DNA of 64,000 nucleotides, taken from Halieaceae bacterium UBA5044. Its GTDB lineage: Bacteria; Pseudomonadota; Gammaproteobacteria; Pseudomonadales; Halieaceae. Positions 1 through 8,193 of this stretch are shown here, piece by piece. The stretch is taken from the NCBI GenBank assembly GCA_002416125.1, contig DIBU01000001.1:310001-374000 (forward strand), in the 5' to 3' direction. The notes under the pieces were generated by a model. The model was not told the origin of the DNA and did not search any database. It worked only from the letters and a program-made list of their open reading frames with translations. Made by a program: the position numbers and the translations under genes. How positions within the stretch are numbered: the first letter of the stretch is position 1; every line of letters begins with the position of its first letter.

Positions 1-138
1 CTGCTGCAGGACCCGCAGCGTCGGGCCCGGCTGGGCGCCGCCGGGCGCCAGCGTATCCTCGAAGCGTTCAGCTGGGAGGTATGCGCCCGCGACATGGACG
101 CCTACTACCGCAAAGTGATCGCCAATGCAGACCGTTGA
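1..138 (+). CDS. Glycosyltransferase, C-terminal end (partial)
   Basis: Only the last 45 codons are inside the window; the reading frame is open from base 1 and stops at 136-138. The residues (PQRRARLGAAGRQRILEAFSW, then a D-x-Y-Y-R tail) match the C-terminal helix typical of GT4-family (GT-B fold) glycosyltransferases, where an 'A...R...FSW' segment closes the nucleotide-sugar domain. It overlaps the next gene by 14 bases, so the two are probably translated together. The acceptor and donor sugars cannot be told from this fragment. Confidence 0.7.
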   Translation: MLQDPQRRARLGAAGRQRILEAFSWEVCARDMDAYYRKVIANADR

Positions 139-841
139 TTTTCGCTACTTTCCGCTGCAGCCGGGCGATCGCGTACTCGACCTGGGCTGTGGTGAGGGGC
201 GTCATGTGATTGCCGCGTATGCCGCTGCACCGGTGCAGGCGGTGGGTGTCGATCTGTCCCATCGCGACCTGTGTACGGCTCAGGCCCGGGCCGTGGATTT
301 CCTGCAGCCGGGCGAATCCGGTAAACAGCTGCATCTCACCCAGGCCTCCGCGCTCTGCCTGCCCTTCCCGGATGCCAGCTTCGACAAGGTGATCTGCTCC
401 GAGGTGCTGGAGCATATCCCGGACTACCGCGCCGCCCTGGTGGAGATCCGCCGGGTGCTGAAGCCCGGCGGGCTGCTCTGTGTAAGCGTGCCCCGGCGCT
501 GGCCGGAGCGGCTCTGCTGGCTGCTGAGCAAGCGCTATCACCAGACCCCGGGCGGCCACCTGCGCATTTTTCGCGCCGACGCCCTGCGGGCGGAAATCGA
601 GCACGGGGGCTTTATCGGGTTTCATCGTCACGGTGCCCACGCGCTGCACGCGCCCTACTGGTGGCTGCGCTGCCTGTTCTGGCGCGAGGGCGAGCAGCAG
701 TGGCTGGTGCGCCAGTACCACCGCCTGCTGGTCTGGGATCTGCTGCAGGCGCCGCGGTTGACCCGCACACTGGAGCGCTGGCTGAACCCGGTACTGGGCA
801 AGAGTGTGGTGCTGTATTTCCGTGCGGAGGCCGGCCAGTGA
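125..841 (+). CDS. Class I SAM-dependent methyltransferase
   Basis: 238 residues with a complete Rossmann-type SAM fold. Motif I is VLDLGCGEG at residues 17-25, the acidic residue after strand 2 is D43 (VGVDLS), and the post-motif segment FDKVICSEVLEHI lies near residues 82-95. This is the Methyltransf_11/UbiE-like group. It starts inside the preceding glycosyltransferase and ends in a GTGA overlap with the next gene, so all three look like one operon. Given the neighbours, the substrate may be a sugar or lipid-linked intermediate; this is inference, and the fold alone does not name the substrate. Confidence 0.8.
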   Translation: MQTVDFRYFPLQPGDRVLDLGCGEGRHVIAAYAAAPVQAVGVDLSHRDLCTAQARAVDFLQPGESGKQLHLTQASALCLPFPDASFDKVICSEVLEHIPDYRAALVEIRRVLKPGGLLCVSVPRRWPERLCWLLSKRYHQTPGGHLRIFRADALRAEIEHGGFIGFHRHGAHALHAPYWWLRCLFWREGEQQWLVRQYHRLLVWDLLQAPRLTRTLERWLNPVLGKSVVLYFRAEAGQ

Positions 842-1914
842 GCGGCCTCTACCTCAGCCGAGGCCTGTTTCCGCAGGAGTTCCTGCGACCCACGGTCGAG
901 TACCTGCTGAACAGCCAGCGGCCCAGCGGCGAAATCCCCTGGTTCGATGGCGGCTACACGGATCCCTGGGATCACGTTGAAGCGGCCATGGGGCTGTCCA
1001 TTGGCGGTGAATACGGGGCCGCCGTGAGCGCCTATCGCTGGCTCGCCGCGCGCCAGCTGGCGGATGGCAGCTGGTGGGCGTCCTACCGCGGCGATGTCGT
1101 GGACAATGACCACCGGCGGGAAACCAATTTCGTCGCCTACGTCGCGACCGGTGTCTGGCATCACTTCCTGATTACCGAAGATCGGGACTTCCTGCAGGAC
1201 ATGTGGCCCACGGTGGAGCGCGCCGTGCGCTTTGTGCTGGCACTGCAGGGGCCCCAGGGCGAGATTGACTGGGCGGTCAACAGCGCCGGGGAGCCGCTGC
1301 GCGATGCCCTGGTCACCGGTTGCAGTTCCATCTACAAAAGCCTGGAGTGCGCAATCAACATCGCCGTGACGCTGGGCGAGCCGCAGCCTGCCTGGGTTGC
1401 CGCTCGCGCCGCGCTGGGCACCGCGCTGCGCCAGCGGCCGGAGCGCTTCGATCGCAGCTGGGAGAGCAAGGCCCGCTTTTCCATGGACTGGTTCTACCCC
1501 GTATTGTCCGGTGCCATCAGTGGGTCCGCCGCTCGCGCGCGGCTGGCGGGGCGCTGGGAGGAGTTCGTACACCCGGGGCTGGGTTGTCGCTGTGTGTCGG
1601 ATGAGCCCTGGGTGACCGTGGCCGAGTCCTGCGAACTGGTGATGGCGCTGCTGGCCGCGGGCGATCACGCGCGCGCGGTCGAGCTGTATAGCTGGTTGCA
1701 CCAGTGGCGTTCCGATGACGGTGCCTACTGGACGGGGTATCAGTTCGTGGAGGATCTGCTGTGGCCGGACGAACAGCCGACCTGGACCGCCGCCGCGGTT
1801 CTGCTTGCGGCGGACGCCCTCACCGGGCATACCGCCGCCGCCAGGCTGTTCACGTCAGTGCAGTTGCTGCCAGATGCAGAGGGTGTGGCGACCCGGGCGC
1901 GTCGCGATCAGTAG
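838..1914 (+). CDS. Prenyltransferase/squalene-oxidase-repeat-like (alpha/alpha)6-barrel protein
   Basis: Read from the GTG at 838, which overlaps the upstream TGA (GTGA), giving 358 residues; the longer frame opening at 661 only runs antisense-free through the methyltransferase and is not needed. The protein is rich in Trp and aromatic repeats (WFDGGYTDPWDHVEAAMGL near the N-terminus, RETNFVAYVATGVWHHFL further on, then WFYPVLSG). Such spacing is seen in (alpha/alpha)6 barrels of the prenyltransferase/squalene oxidase repeat and glycosidase-like families. Third gene of the glycosyltransferase-methyltransferase set. Enzymatic activity is not established. Confidence 0.6.
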   Translation: MSGLYLSRGLFPQEFLRPTVEYLLNSQRPSGEIPWFDGGYTDPWDHVEAAMGLSIGGEYGAAVSAYRWLAARQLADGSWWASYRGDVVDNDHRRETNFVAYVATGVWHHFLITEDRDFLQDMWPTVERAVRFVLALQGPQGEIDWAVNSAGEPLRDALVTGCSSIYKSLECAINIAVTLGEPQPAWVAARAALGTALRQRPERFDRSWESKARFSMDWFYPVLSGAISGSAARARLAGRWEEFVHPGLGCRCVSDEPWVTVAESCELVMALLAAGDHARAVELYSWLHQWRSDDGAYWTGYQFVEDLLWPDEQPTWTAAAVLLAADALTGHTAAARLFTSVQLLPDAEGVATRARRDQ

Positions 1915-1921
1915 TCGCGGT

Positions 1922-2539
1922 CTACAGGCGGCGCAATACCGCCAGGCTCTCGACCTGTTCACAGAGCACAAATAAACCGGATTGCAGGGCCAGTCGGTAG
2001 ACGGCACGCGGGGCCTGGCCGCCTTTGGCTGCGTCGGCGTACACATCGTGAATCGCCAGGATACCGCCGCGCCGGATGTGGCCTGCCCAGCAGCGGTAGT
2101 CGGTGAGTGCCGCATCAAGGCTGTGTCCGCCGTCAATAAACACCATGGCGAGCGGTGTTTGCCAGTGGCGGGCAGCGGCGGCGGACCCCGCAACCACCGG
2201 CACCACGGTGTCGTCCAGGCCGGCCCGCTCGATGTTGCGGCGGAATTCCCGGAAGGTATCCACCCGGGCGATGTCAGCGTCATACAGCGCCGGGTCGTGG
2301 AACATTTCTCCCCGCTGGTGCTCCTCGGACCCGCGATGGTGGTCCAGGGCAAAGACGGTGCTGCCGTTTTCCTGCGCCGCCAGCCCCAGGTACAGGGTCG
2401 ATTTGCCGCAATAACTGCCGATCTCAAGGAGTGGCCCGGCGCTACTGCTGGACTGCGCCCAACGGTACAGTGCCTGCGCCTCGTCCGGGTGCAGGAAGCC
2501 TTTGATCTGGTCGATGTCGGCGGGCAGTTGCGCTGGCAT
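1922..2539 (-). CDS. Class I SAM-dependent methyltransferase (CmcI/Methyltransf_24-like)
   Basis: 205 residues. The SAM site reads LLEIGSYCGKSTLYLGLA (about residues 37-54), followed by FALDHHRGSEEH and the strand-4 motif MVFIDGGHSLDAALTDY, then GGILAIHDVY. The I-D-G-x-H and H-D-V pattern is typical of the CmcI/Methyltransf_24 group, often linked to cell-surface polysaccharide or secondary metabolite methylation. It lies 40 bases downstream of tolC on the same strand and may be cotranscribed with it; its stop faces the upstream glycan-type operon across an 8-base gap. Substrate unknown. Confidence 0.75.
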   Translation of the reverse strand: MPAQLPADIDQIKGFLHPDEAQALYRWAQSSSSAGPLLEIGSYCGKSTLYLGLAAQENGSTVFALDHHRGSEEHQRGEMFHDPALYDADIARVDTFREFRRNIERAGLDDTVVPVVAGSAAAARHWQTPLAMVFIDGGHSLDAALTDYRCWAGHIRRGGILAIHDVYADAAKGGQAPRAVYRLALQSGLFVLCEQVESLAVLRRL

Positions 2540-2579
2540 GGCTGGCGCGGCGTCACGGCGGGGCCGCGACGCCGGATCC

Positions 2580-4001
2580 TCAGGGGGTGCTGCTGGCGGT
2601 CGGGGCGGGCGGCGGCTCCAGCGACTCGTCCAGGCGGTAGACGTCTTCCGGGCTCAACAGGCCGGCCTGCGCCTTGAGACGCATGCTGTTCAGAATGTAG
2701 TCGTAGCGGCTGTTCGCGTAGTCGCGCTCGGCGGCAAACAGGGTGTTCTGGGCATTCAGCACGTCGACCACGTTGCGCGTGCCGACTTCGTAGCCGGCCT
2801 GGGTGGCATCCAGAGCGCTTTTCGAGGACACAATGGCCTGCGCCCGGGCGGCAACGCGGGATACGTCACTGATGACGGTCATGTGCAGGGAGCGGGCATC
2901 CGTGACCGTCGTGCGGGCCAGGTTGATGCGGTTTTCCCGTGCCGCGTTGAACTCCTGGGCCGCCTTGCGCCGGTTGGAGCTCACGGCGCCACCGCTGTAG
3001 AGCGGGACATCCAGGCGGATCTGCCACAGGCTCTCGTCCAGCTCGCTGTCCGGCGAGGTTTCGAACCCCGTTGCGGGTGTCCGCGTCAGGTTGCCGTCGG
3101 TGTCGTAGTCGGCGTAGCTGTAGCTGCCGCTGATGCGGGGTGCGTGCTCCATCTGGTTGGCCTTGGCCAGCTGGCGCGCGGCTTCCTCGGCATAGCGGGA
3201 CGCCTGCAGGCTGAAGTTGTTTTCCAGCGCGAACTCAACCCAGGCTGCGCGGTCTGCGGGCTCGGGCGGCTTCACGGCGAAATCATCCTTGAGGACGTTG
3301 AGCTCCCCGTGTGCGCGGCCGGTCAATACCGACAGGCGCTCCAGCGCCACGGAGACATTGTTTTCGTCCACTATCCGGTTCACCTGGGCGAGGTCGCGTG
3401 CGGCCTGCGCTTCGTAGACATCGGTGATGGCGATCAGGCCCACTTCGAAGCGTTGCTGGGTCTGTTCCAGCTGCCGTTCAAAGGCTTTCTCCGCGGCGCG
3501 CGATGCGGCGAGGTTGTCCTGGGCGCGCAGCACCAGCAGGTAGGCCTCGGCCACCCGCACAATCAGGTTCTGCTGGTTGGCGGCAAAAGTGGCCTCTGCT
3601 TGCTTGGTGAACTCCCGCCCCGACTGGAATGTGAACCAGGCCGGCAGGTCGAACAGGGGCTGGTTGAGGCTGACTTCGTAGCCATCGCGGGTGGTATCGA
3701 TATCGGTCACGGTCTGCACCGTGTCCAGGCCGCCGCCAAGCCCGCCGTCCACGGCAAAGCTTTCGTCGGTCGAGCTGCGGTCGACGTCGGTATAGCTGTA
3801 GTTGGCATTCACTTGTGGCAAGAGCCGCGACAGGCCAAGCTTCTCCGTTTCCAGATTGGCTTTGTACTGTGCTTCTTCAGCCTTCAGTTGCGCGTCGTTG
3901 GCCAGCGCCAGCTCGTAAATATCGCGCAGGGACTCCGCCCCGGCGGGAGCGGTGCTCGCAAAGAGCGCCAGCGCCAGCAATGCGGCTCCTGTCTTTCTCA
4001 T
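2580..4001 (-). CDS. tolC: TolC family outer membrane efflux/secretion channel
   Basis: 473 residues with a cleavable signal peptide (hydrophobic LALALFASTAPAGA, cut near residue 22) and the two-fold repeated OEP architecture: SLRDIYELALANDAQLKAEE at the N-terminus, ...NQPLFDLPAW in the first half and DVPLYSGGAVSSNRRKA in the second, the conserved 'y.gg' outer-barrel element. A terminal V-D-V-L-N-A-Q motif is present. It is the outer membrane exit duct for tripartite drug pumps and type I secretion. A GAGG ribosome site precedes the ATG. It is divergent from yqiB-cpdA-parE, as in enterobacteria. Confidence 0.9.
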   Translation of the reverse strand: MRKTGAALLALALFASTAPAGAESLRDIYELALANDAQLKAEEAQYKANLETEKLGLSRLLPQVNANYSYTDVDRSSTDESFAVDGGLGGGLDTVQTVTDIDTTRDGYEVSLNQPLFDLPAWFTFQSGREFTKQAEATFAANQQNLIVRVAEAYLLVLRAQDNLAASRAAEKAFERQLEQTQQRFEVGLIAITDVYEAQAARDLAQVNRIVDENNVSVALERLSVLTGRAHGELNVLKDDFAVKPPEPADRAAWVEFALENNFSLQASRYAEEAARQLAKANQMEHAPRISGSYSYADYDTDGNLTRTPATGFETSPDSELDESLWQIRLDVPLYSGGAVSSNRRKAAQEFNAARENRINLARTTVTDARSLHMTVISDVSRVAARAQAIVSSKSALDATQAGYEVGTRNVVDVLNAQNTLFAAERDYANSRYDYILNSMRLKAQAGLLSPEDVYRLDESLEPPPAPTASSTP

Positions 4002-4203
4002 CCTGAATCCTCTGTCGTGCTTGTGCAGTAGCGTGTGCGAGTGTAGCAGCCCGGGCGGTTCTCCGCATGCGTTAACCGGGTCGCAAAACCGGTAATATAC
4101 TCACGGTTTTCAGCGAGACAAGTGCTACACTCGGTGCCTTTACCGCATCCGCTGACGCGGGCGCTACGCCGGAAGCAGGCTTGTTTGCAGGCACAGGAAA
4201 CGA

Positions 4204-4665
4204 ATGATGGCAGTGCAGCGGGCCCGCAAGCGCCCCTTCAAAATGGATCTCAAGCGCCTGCACGCGCTGTGCGAGGCGAATTATGCGCGCCTGCTGCGAC
4301 TGTTCCCGGATTACGAACAGGCCAATACGCGCGAGTTCGCGCTGGGCGCGGCCCGTGTAAGGCTGGAAGTGCTGGAACGCAGCCGCTACACCACGTTTTT
4401 TCGCCTGCACCAGCTGCACGGGGAAGATCGCTGGCTGCGCCGGCTGGTGATTGACGTGCGCGCCTATCACGACGCGGGCATGTTGGAAGTGGGGGCGTTC
4501 CAGTCCCAGAGCCGCATCCAGGCGCGCTACAGTTACCCCAACAAGCAGATGTTCCAGCAGGACGAAAAGCTGCGGCAGAATGAGTTCCTCGGCGACTGGC
4601 TGGCCCATTGCCAGGCCAATGGCCTGGGGCAGTTGCCCGCCTCCACACCGGGCGCTGTACGCTGA
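4204..4665 (+). CDS. yqiB: DUF1249 family protein (YqiB)
   Basis: 153 residues. The N-terminal half (LKRLHALCEANYARLLRLFP) and the central segment VRLEVLERSRYTTFFRLHQL are recognisable DUF1249 signatures, and the C-terminal part contains the conserved YPNKQMFQQDEKLRQNEFL block. Function is unknown in this family. It sits directly before cpdA (6-base gap), as in E. coli, but nudF, which normally precedes it, is missing. Either of two adjacent ATG codons at 4204/4207 could be used. Confidence 0.85.
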   Translation: MMAVQRARKRPFKMDLKRLHALCEANYARLLRLFPDYEQANTREFALGAARVRLEVLERSRYTTFFRLHQLHGEDRWLRRLVIDVRAYHDAGMLEVGAFQSQSRIQARYSYPNKQMFQQDEKLRQNEFLGDWLAHCQANGLGQLPASTPGAVR

Positions 4666-4671
4666 GCGCTG

Positions 4672-5517
4672 ATGGCGATGGTCGAGATCAAGCGCCAGAC
4701 TGTTCCTGTAGCCGACGACGTGGTGCGCCTGCTACAGCTGACCGATACCCATCTCTGCCGTGAAGCCGGCGGCGAGCTGCTGGGTATGGATACCGACCAC
4801 TCGCTGCAGGCGGTGATCGATCTGGCCCTGCGGGAACGGCCGCGGGTCGACGCTGTGCTGGGCACCGGCGATATGTCCAACCATGGCTTCCTGGAGGCGT
4901 ATCAGCGCCTGCGAGGCTATTTCGAGCGCTTTGCCGCGCCGCAGTTCTGGCTGCCGGGCAACCACGACGACCGTGGCCGCATGGCCGCGGTGGACACGAC
5001 GGGCACCCTGCTCAGCAACGACATTCGGCTGGGGCGCTGGCAGCTGGTCATGCTCGATTCCCAGGTGCCCGGTGAGGTGGGGGGTCATCTGGGCGCTGAG
5101 CAGCTGGCGCTGCTGCGTGAGACTCTGGCACTGGCGGCGGCAGAGGGGCTGTTCAGCCTCATCTGCCTGCACCATCATCCGCTGCCCATTGGCTGTCACT
5201 GGCTGGATGAACAGCGGGTCGCCGATGCCGATGCCCTGTTCGACGTGCTCGCAGCGTACGCCGGCGTGCGCGGCGTACTCTGGGGGCATGTGCACCAGGA
5301 GGTCGACCGCATCTGGCGGGGATTGCGCCTGCTGGGGTCACCTTCCACCTGTGTGCAATTTGCGCCCGACAGCGAGAATTTTCGCGCCGATACGCTGCCG
5401 CCGGGTTACCGCTGGCTGGAACTGCACCCCGATGGCCGCATTGACACCGGGGTTTCCCGTGTCTGGGACGTTGCGTTCACGGTAGACCTGAAGCGCGGCG
5501 GTTATCTGCAGGATTAG
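4672..5517 (+). CDS. cpdA: 3',5'-cyclic-AMP phosphodiesterase CpdA
   Basis: 281 residues of the calcineurin-like metallophosphoesterase fold. The metal-binding motifs appear in order: LTDTHLC (D and H), GTGDMSNHG, LPGNHDD, CLHHHPLPIG and WGHVHQEVD. This full set, the length and the position between yqiB and parE match CpdA (Icc), which hydrolyses cAMP to 5'-AMP and so dampens CRP signalling. The ATG lies 6 bases after the yqiB stop, indicating translational linkage. Confidence 0.9.
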   Translation: MAMVEIKRQTVPVADDVVRLLQLTDTHLCREAGGELLGMDTDHSLQAVIDLALRERPRVDAVLGTGDMSNHGFLEAYQRLRGYFERFAAPQFWLPGNHDDRGRMAAVDTTGTLLSNDIRLGRWQLVMLDSQVPGEVGGHLGAEQLALLRETLALAAAEGLFSLICLHHHPLPIGCHWLDEQRVADADALFDVLAAYAGVRGVLWGHVHQEVDRIWRGLRLLGSPSTCVQFAPDSENFRADTLPPGYRWLELHPDGRIDTGVSRVWDVAFTVDLKRGGYLQD

Positions 5518-5600
5518 TCGCCAGACGGGCGCCAGACCGCGCTGCTGGGTTACAATGCAGCCCGCCCGACTAACGCAGTTTCAGGAAACCACAGGCAGGC

Positions 5601-7493
5601 ATGAGCAATTACACCGCGGAAGACATTGAAGTCCTCACCGGGCTTGAGCCGGTGCGCAAGCGCCCCGGTATGTACACCGATACGACACGTCCCAACCACC
5701 TCGCCCAGGAAGTGATCGACAACAGCGTCGACGAAGCCCTCGCCGGGCACGCCAGTCGCATCGATGTGATCCTGCACCGGGATGGCGCCATCACCGTGAG
5801 CGATGACGGCCGCGGCATGCCGGTGGACATCCACCCGGTACAGGGCCGGCCGGGCGTGGAGGTGATACTCAGTACGCTGCACGCCGGCGGCAAGTTCTCC
5901 AACAAGAACTACCAGTTCTCCGGTGGTCTGCACGGTGTCGGCGTGTCTGTGGTGAACGCGCTCTCCACCCGCCTGGAAGTCACGATCCGCCGCGACGGGA
6001 ATGTCTATCGCATGGCCTTTGCCGGTGGCGAGAAAGCCAGTGAACTCGAGGTGATCGACACCTGCGGCAAACGCAACACAGGAACCGCCATTTATTTCGT
6101 GCCGGACCCGCAATACTTCGATTCGGTGAATTTCTCCGTCATGCGCCTGCAACATGTGCTGCGCGCCAAGGCGGTGCTCTGCCCGGGTCTGCGCGTCACC
6201 TTCCTGGACGAGAAAAAGGGTGAGACCGACGAGTGGTATTACGAAGACGGCCTGACGGATTACCTCTGCGAGGCGACCATTGACTCTCCCTGTGTGCCCG
6301 AGCAGCCGTTTGTCGGCAGCTTCAGCGGCCGCAGTGCAGCGGCGAACTGGGCTGTGCAGTGGTTGCCGGAAGGTGGCGAAGTGATTGCCGAATCCTACGT
6401 CAACCTGATTCCCACGGCGCAGGGTGGCACCCATGTGAACGGCCTGCGCACCGGGCTGCTGGACGCGATGCGCGAGTTCTGCGAGCTGCGCAGCCTTCTA
6501 CCCCGGGGCGTGCGCCTGGCCCCCGATGATATCTGGGATCGCTGCTGTTACGTGCTCTCGGTCAAACTCGAGGACCCGCAGTTCTCGGGCCAGACCAAGG
6601 AGCGGCTGTCTTCCCGCGAGGCTGCGGCTTTCGTCTCGGGCGTGGCCAAGGATGCCTTCAGCCTGTGGCTCAACCAGCATACCGGCGAGGCTGAGCGTAT
6701 TGCGGAGTTGTGCATCAACAGCGCCCAGAACCGCCTGCGCACGGCGCGCAAGGTGACCCGGAAGAAAGTCACGGCGGGCCCTGCCCTGCCCGGCAAACTG
6801 GCGGATTGTTCTGGCGAGGACCCCACCCGCGGCGAGCTGTTCCTGGTGGAAGGGGATTCCGCCGGCGGCTCCGCGAAGCAGGCGCGCAATCGCGAGTTCC
6901 AGGCCATCCTGCCGCTGCGCGGCAAGATCCTCAATACCTGGGAGGTCGATTCCCAGGAGATCCTGGCCTCGCAGGAAGTGCACAACATTTCGGTGGCGCT
7001 CGGCATCGACCCCGCCAGCGACGACCTGTCCGGCCTGCGCTATCACAAGGTCTGCATTCTGGCCGACGCCGACTCCGACGGCCTGCACATCGCCACGCTG
7101 ATCTGCGCGTTGTTTGTGCGGCACTTCCGCCCGCTGGTGACGGCGGGCCACGTGTTCGTTGCCATGCCCCCGCTGTACCGCATCGACGTGGGCAAGGAGG
7201 TGTTCTATGCGCTGGACGAAAGCGAGAAACAGGGAGTGCTGGACCGTATTCAGGCCGAGAACAAGAAAGGCAAGGTCAATGTGCAGCGCTTCAAGGGCCT
7301 CGGTGAAATGAACCCGCTGCAGCTGCGCGAGACCACCATGGATCCCGACACACGTCGCCTGGTGCGGCTGGTCATCGACGCCGGTGATGAAACCAACAGC
7401 ATGCTCGATATGCTGTTGGCCAAGAAACGCGCGGGGGATCGCAAGGCCTGGCTGGAGAGCAAGGGCGATCTGGCCGATATTGCGGTGCTCTGA
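5601..7493 (+). CDS. parE: DNA topoisomerase IV subunit B
   Basis: 630 residues, the usual ParE size (shorter than most GyrB). The N-terminal GHKL ATPase shows VIDNSVDEALAGHA, DDGRGMPVD and SGGLHGVGVSVVNAL. The TOPRIM domain shows VEGDSAGGSAKQARNR with LPLRGKILN, and ADADSDGLHIATL for metal binding. The C-terminus carries RFKGLGEMNP and LRETTMDP. Together with ParC (not in the window) it decatenates daughter chromosomes. A TACAAT sequence at 5551-5556 may be its own -10 element, though it has no good -35. Confidence 0.95.
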   Translation: MSNYTAEDIEVLTGLEPVRKRPGMYTDTTRPNHLAQEVIDNSVDEALAGHASRIDVILHRDGAITVSDDGRGMPVDIHPVQGRPGVEVILSTLHAGGKFSNKNYQFSGGLHGVGVSVVNALSTRLEVTIRRDGNVYRMAFAGGEKASELEVIDTCGKRNTGTAIYFVPDPQYFDSVNFSVMRLQHVLRAKAVLCPGLRVTFLDEKKGETDEWYYEDGLTDYLCEATIDSPCVPEQPFVGSFSGRSAAANWAVQWLPEGGEVIAESYVNLIPTAQGGTHVNGLRTGLLDAMREFCELRSLLPRGVRLAPDDIWDRCCYVLSVKLEDPQFSGQTKERLSSREAAAFVSGVAKDAFSLWLNQHTGEAERIAELCINSAQNRLRTARKVTRKKVTAGPALPGKLADCSGEDPTRGELFLVEGDSAGGSAKQARNREFQAILPLRGKILNTWEVDSQEILASQEVHNISVALGIDPASDDLSGLRYHKVCILADADSDGLHIATLICALFVRHFRPLVTAGHVFVAMPPLYRIDVGKEVFYALDESEKQGVLDRIQAENKKGKVNVQRFKGLGEMNPLQLRETTMDPDTRRLVRLVIDAGDETNSMLDMLLAKKRAGDRKAWLESKGDLADIAVL

Positions 7494-7597
7494 GGCGCTG
7501 TGCCGCGCCAAGCTTGTTGCGAGTGAACTGAGCGCGGTATCTGTACTCAAATCGCTTATAGTAGGGCTCGGCGCAACATGATGATGGAGGTGAGGTG

Positions 7598-8188
7598 ATG
7601 AATTCGATTCGCAAGGGGCTGCTGGTCGCGGTCATGCTGCTGGGCAGTGCACTGGCCCAGGCGCAGTGGGAGCTGGACAACAGCCGTTCCAGCCTCGATT
7701 TCCTGTCGATCAAGAACGACGCGATTGCCGAGAGTCACCACTTCACGTCTCTGGTGGGGTTTGTCAGCGCCGAGGGGCAGGTGCAGGTGGGCATTGATCT
7801 CGACAGCGTGGAAACCCTGATTCCCATTCGCAATGAACGCATGCGCGAGCTGCTGTTCAAGACGGCGCAGTTTCCCGCGGCGAATATCGCCGCCAACGTG
7901 TCACCGGAAGTGCTCGCCATCGTGACGGACGGTGGTGTAGTGACCACGGATATCGAAGTGCTGCTGACGCTGCATGGCGCCGAGGCCAAGCTGTCGGTGC
8001 CCGTGCTGGTCACCGGCACCGAGGGCGGCCTGCTGCGGGTGATCAGCGCCCGGCCGGTGGTGGTCAACGCGGAGACCTTCGGCCTGGCTGACGGGGTGCG
8101 CGCGCTGCAATCCGTCGCCGGCCTGAGCGCCATCAGCACGGCCGTGCCGGTGACCTTCAACCTGGTGTTCGCGCCGGCCGGCGCCTGA
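7598..8188 (+). CDS. YceI family periplasmic protein
   Basis: Start set at the ATG at 7598, because GGAGG at 7586-7590 is correctly spaced; a GTG one codon upstream is also possible. 196 residues, beginning with a signal peptide (LLVAVMLLGSALAQA) followed by WELDNSRSSLDFLSIKND, the first strand of the YceI lipocalin-like barrel. The family binds isoprenoid or amphiphilic ligands and is often stress linked. A TATAGT hexamer at 7557-7562 is a possible -10. It stands alone between parE and a convergent cytochrome gene. Confidence 0.8.
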   Translation: MNSIRKGLLVAVMLLGSALAQAQWELDNSRSSLDFLSIKNDAIAESHHFTSLVGFVSAEGQVQVGIDLDSVETLIPIRNERMRELLFKTAQFPAANIAANVSPEVLAIVTDGGVVTTDIEVLLTLHGAEAKLSVPVLVTGTEGGLLRVISARPVVVNAETFGLADGVRALQSVAGLSAISTAVPVTFNLVFAPAGA

Positions 8189-8193
8189 CGCCC

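Noticed and set aside
2502..4031. Long plus-strand open frame of about 509 codons opposite tolC
   Set aside because: It lies antisense to a well supported tolC and its translation is compositionally odd (Gly/Ala/Val/Gln-rich) with no motif; GC-rich codon use creates such mirror frames.
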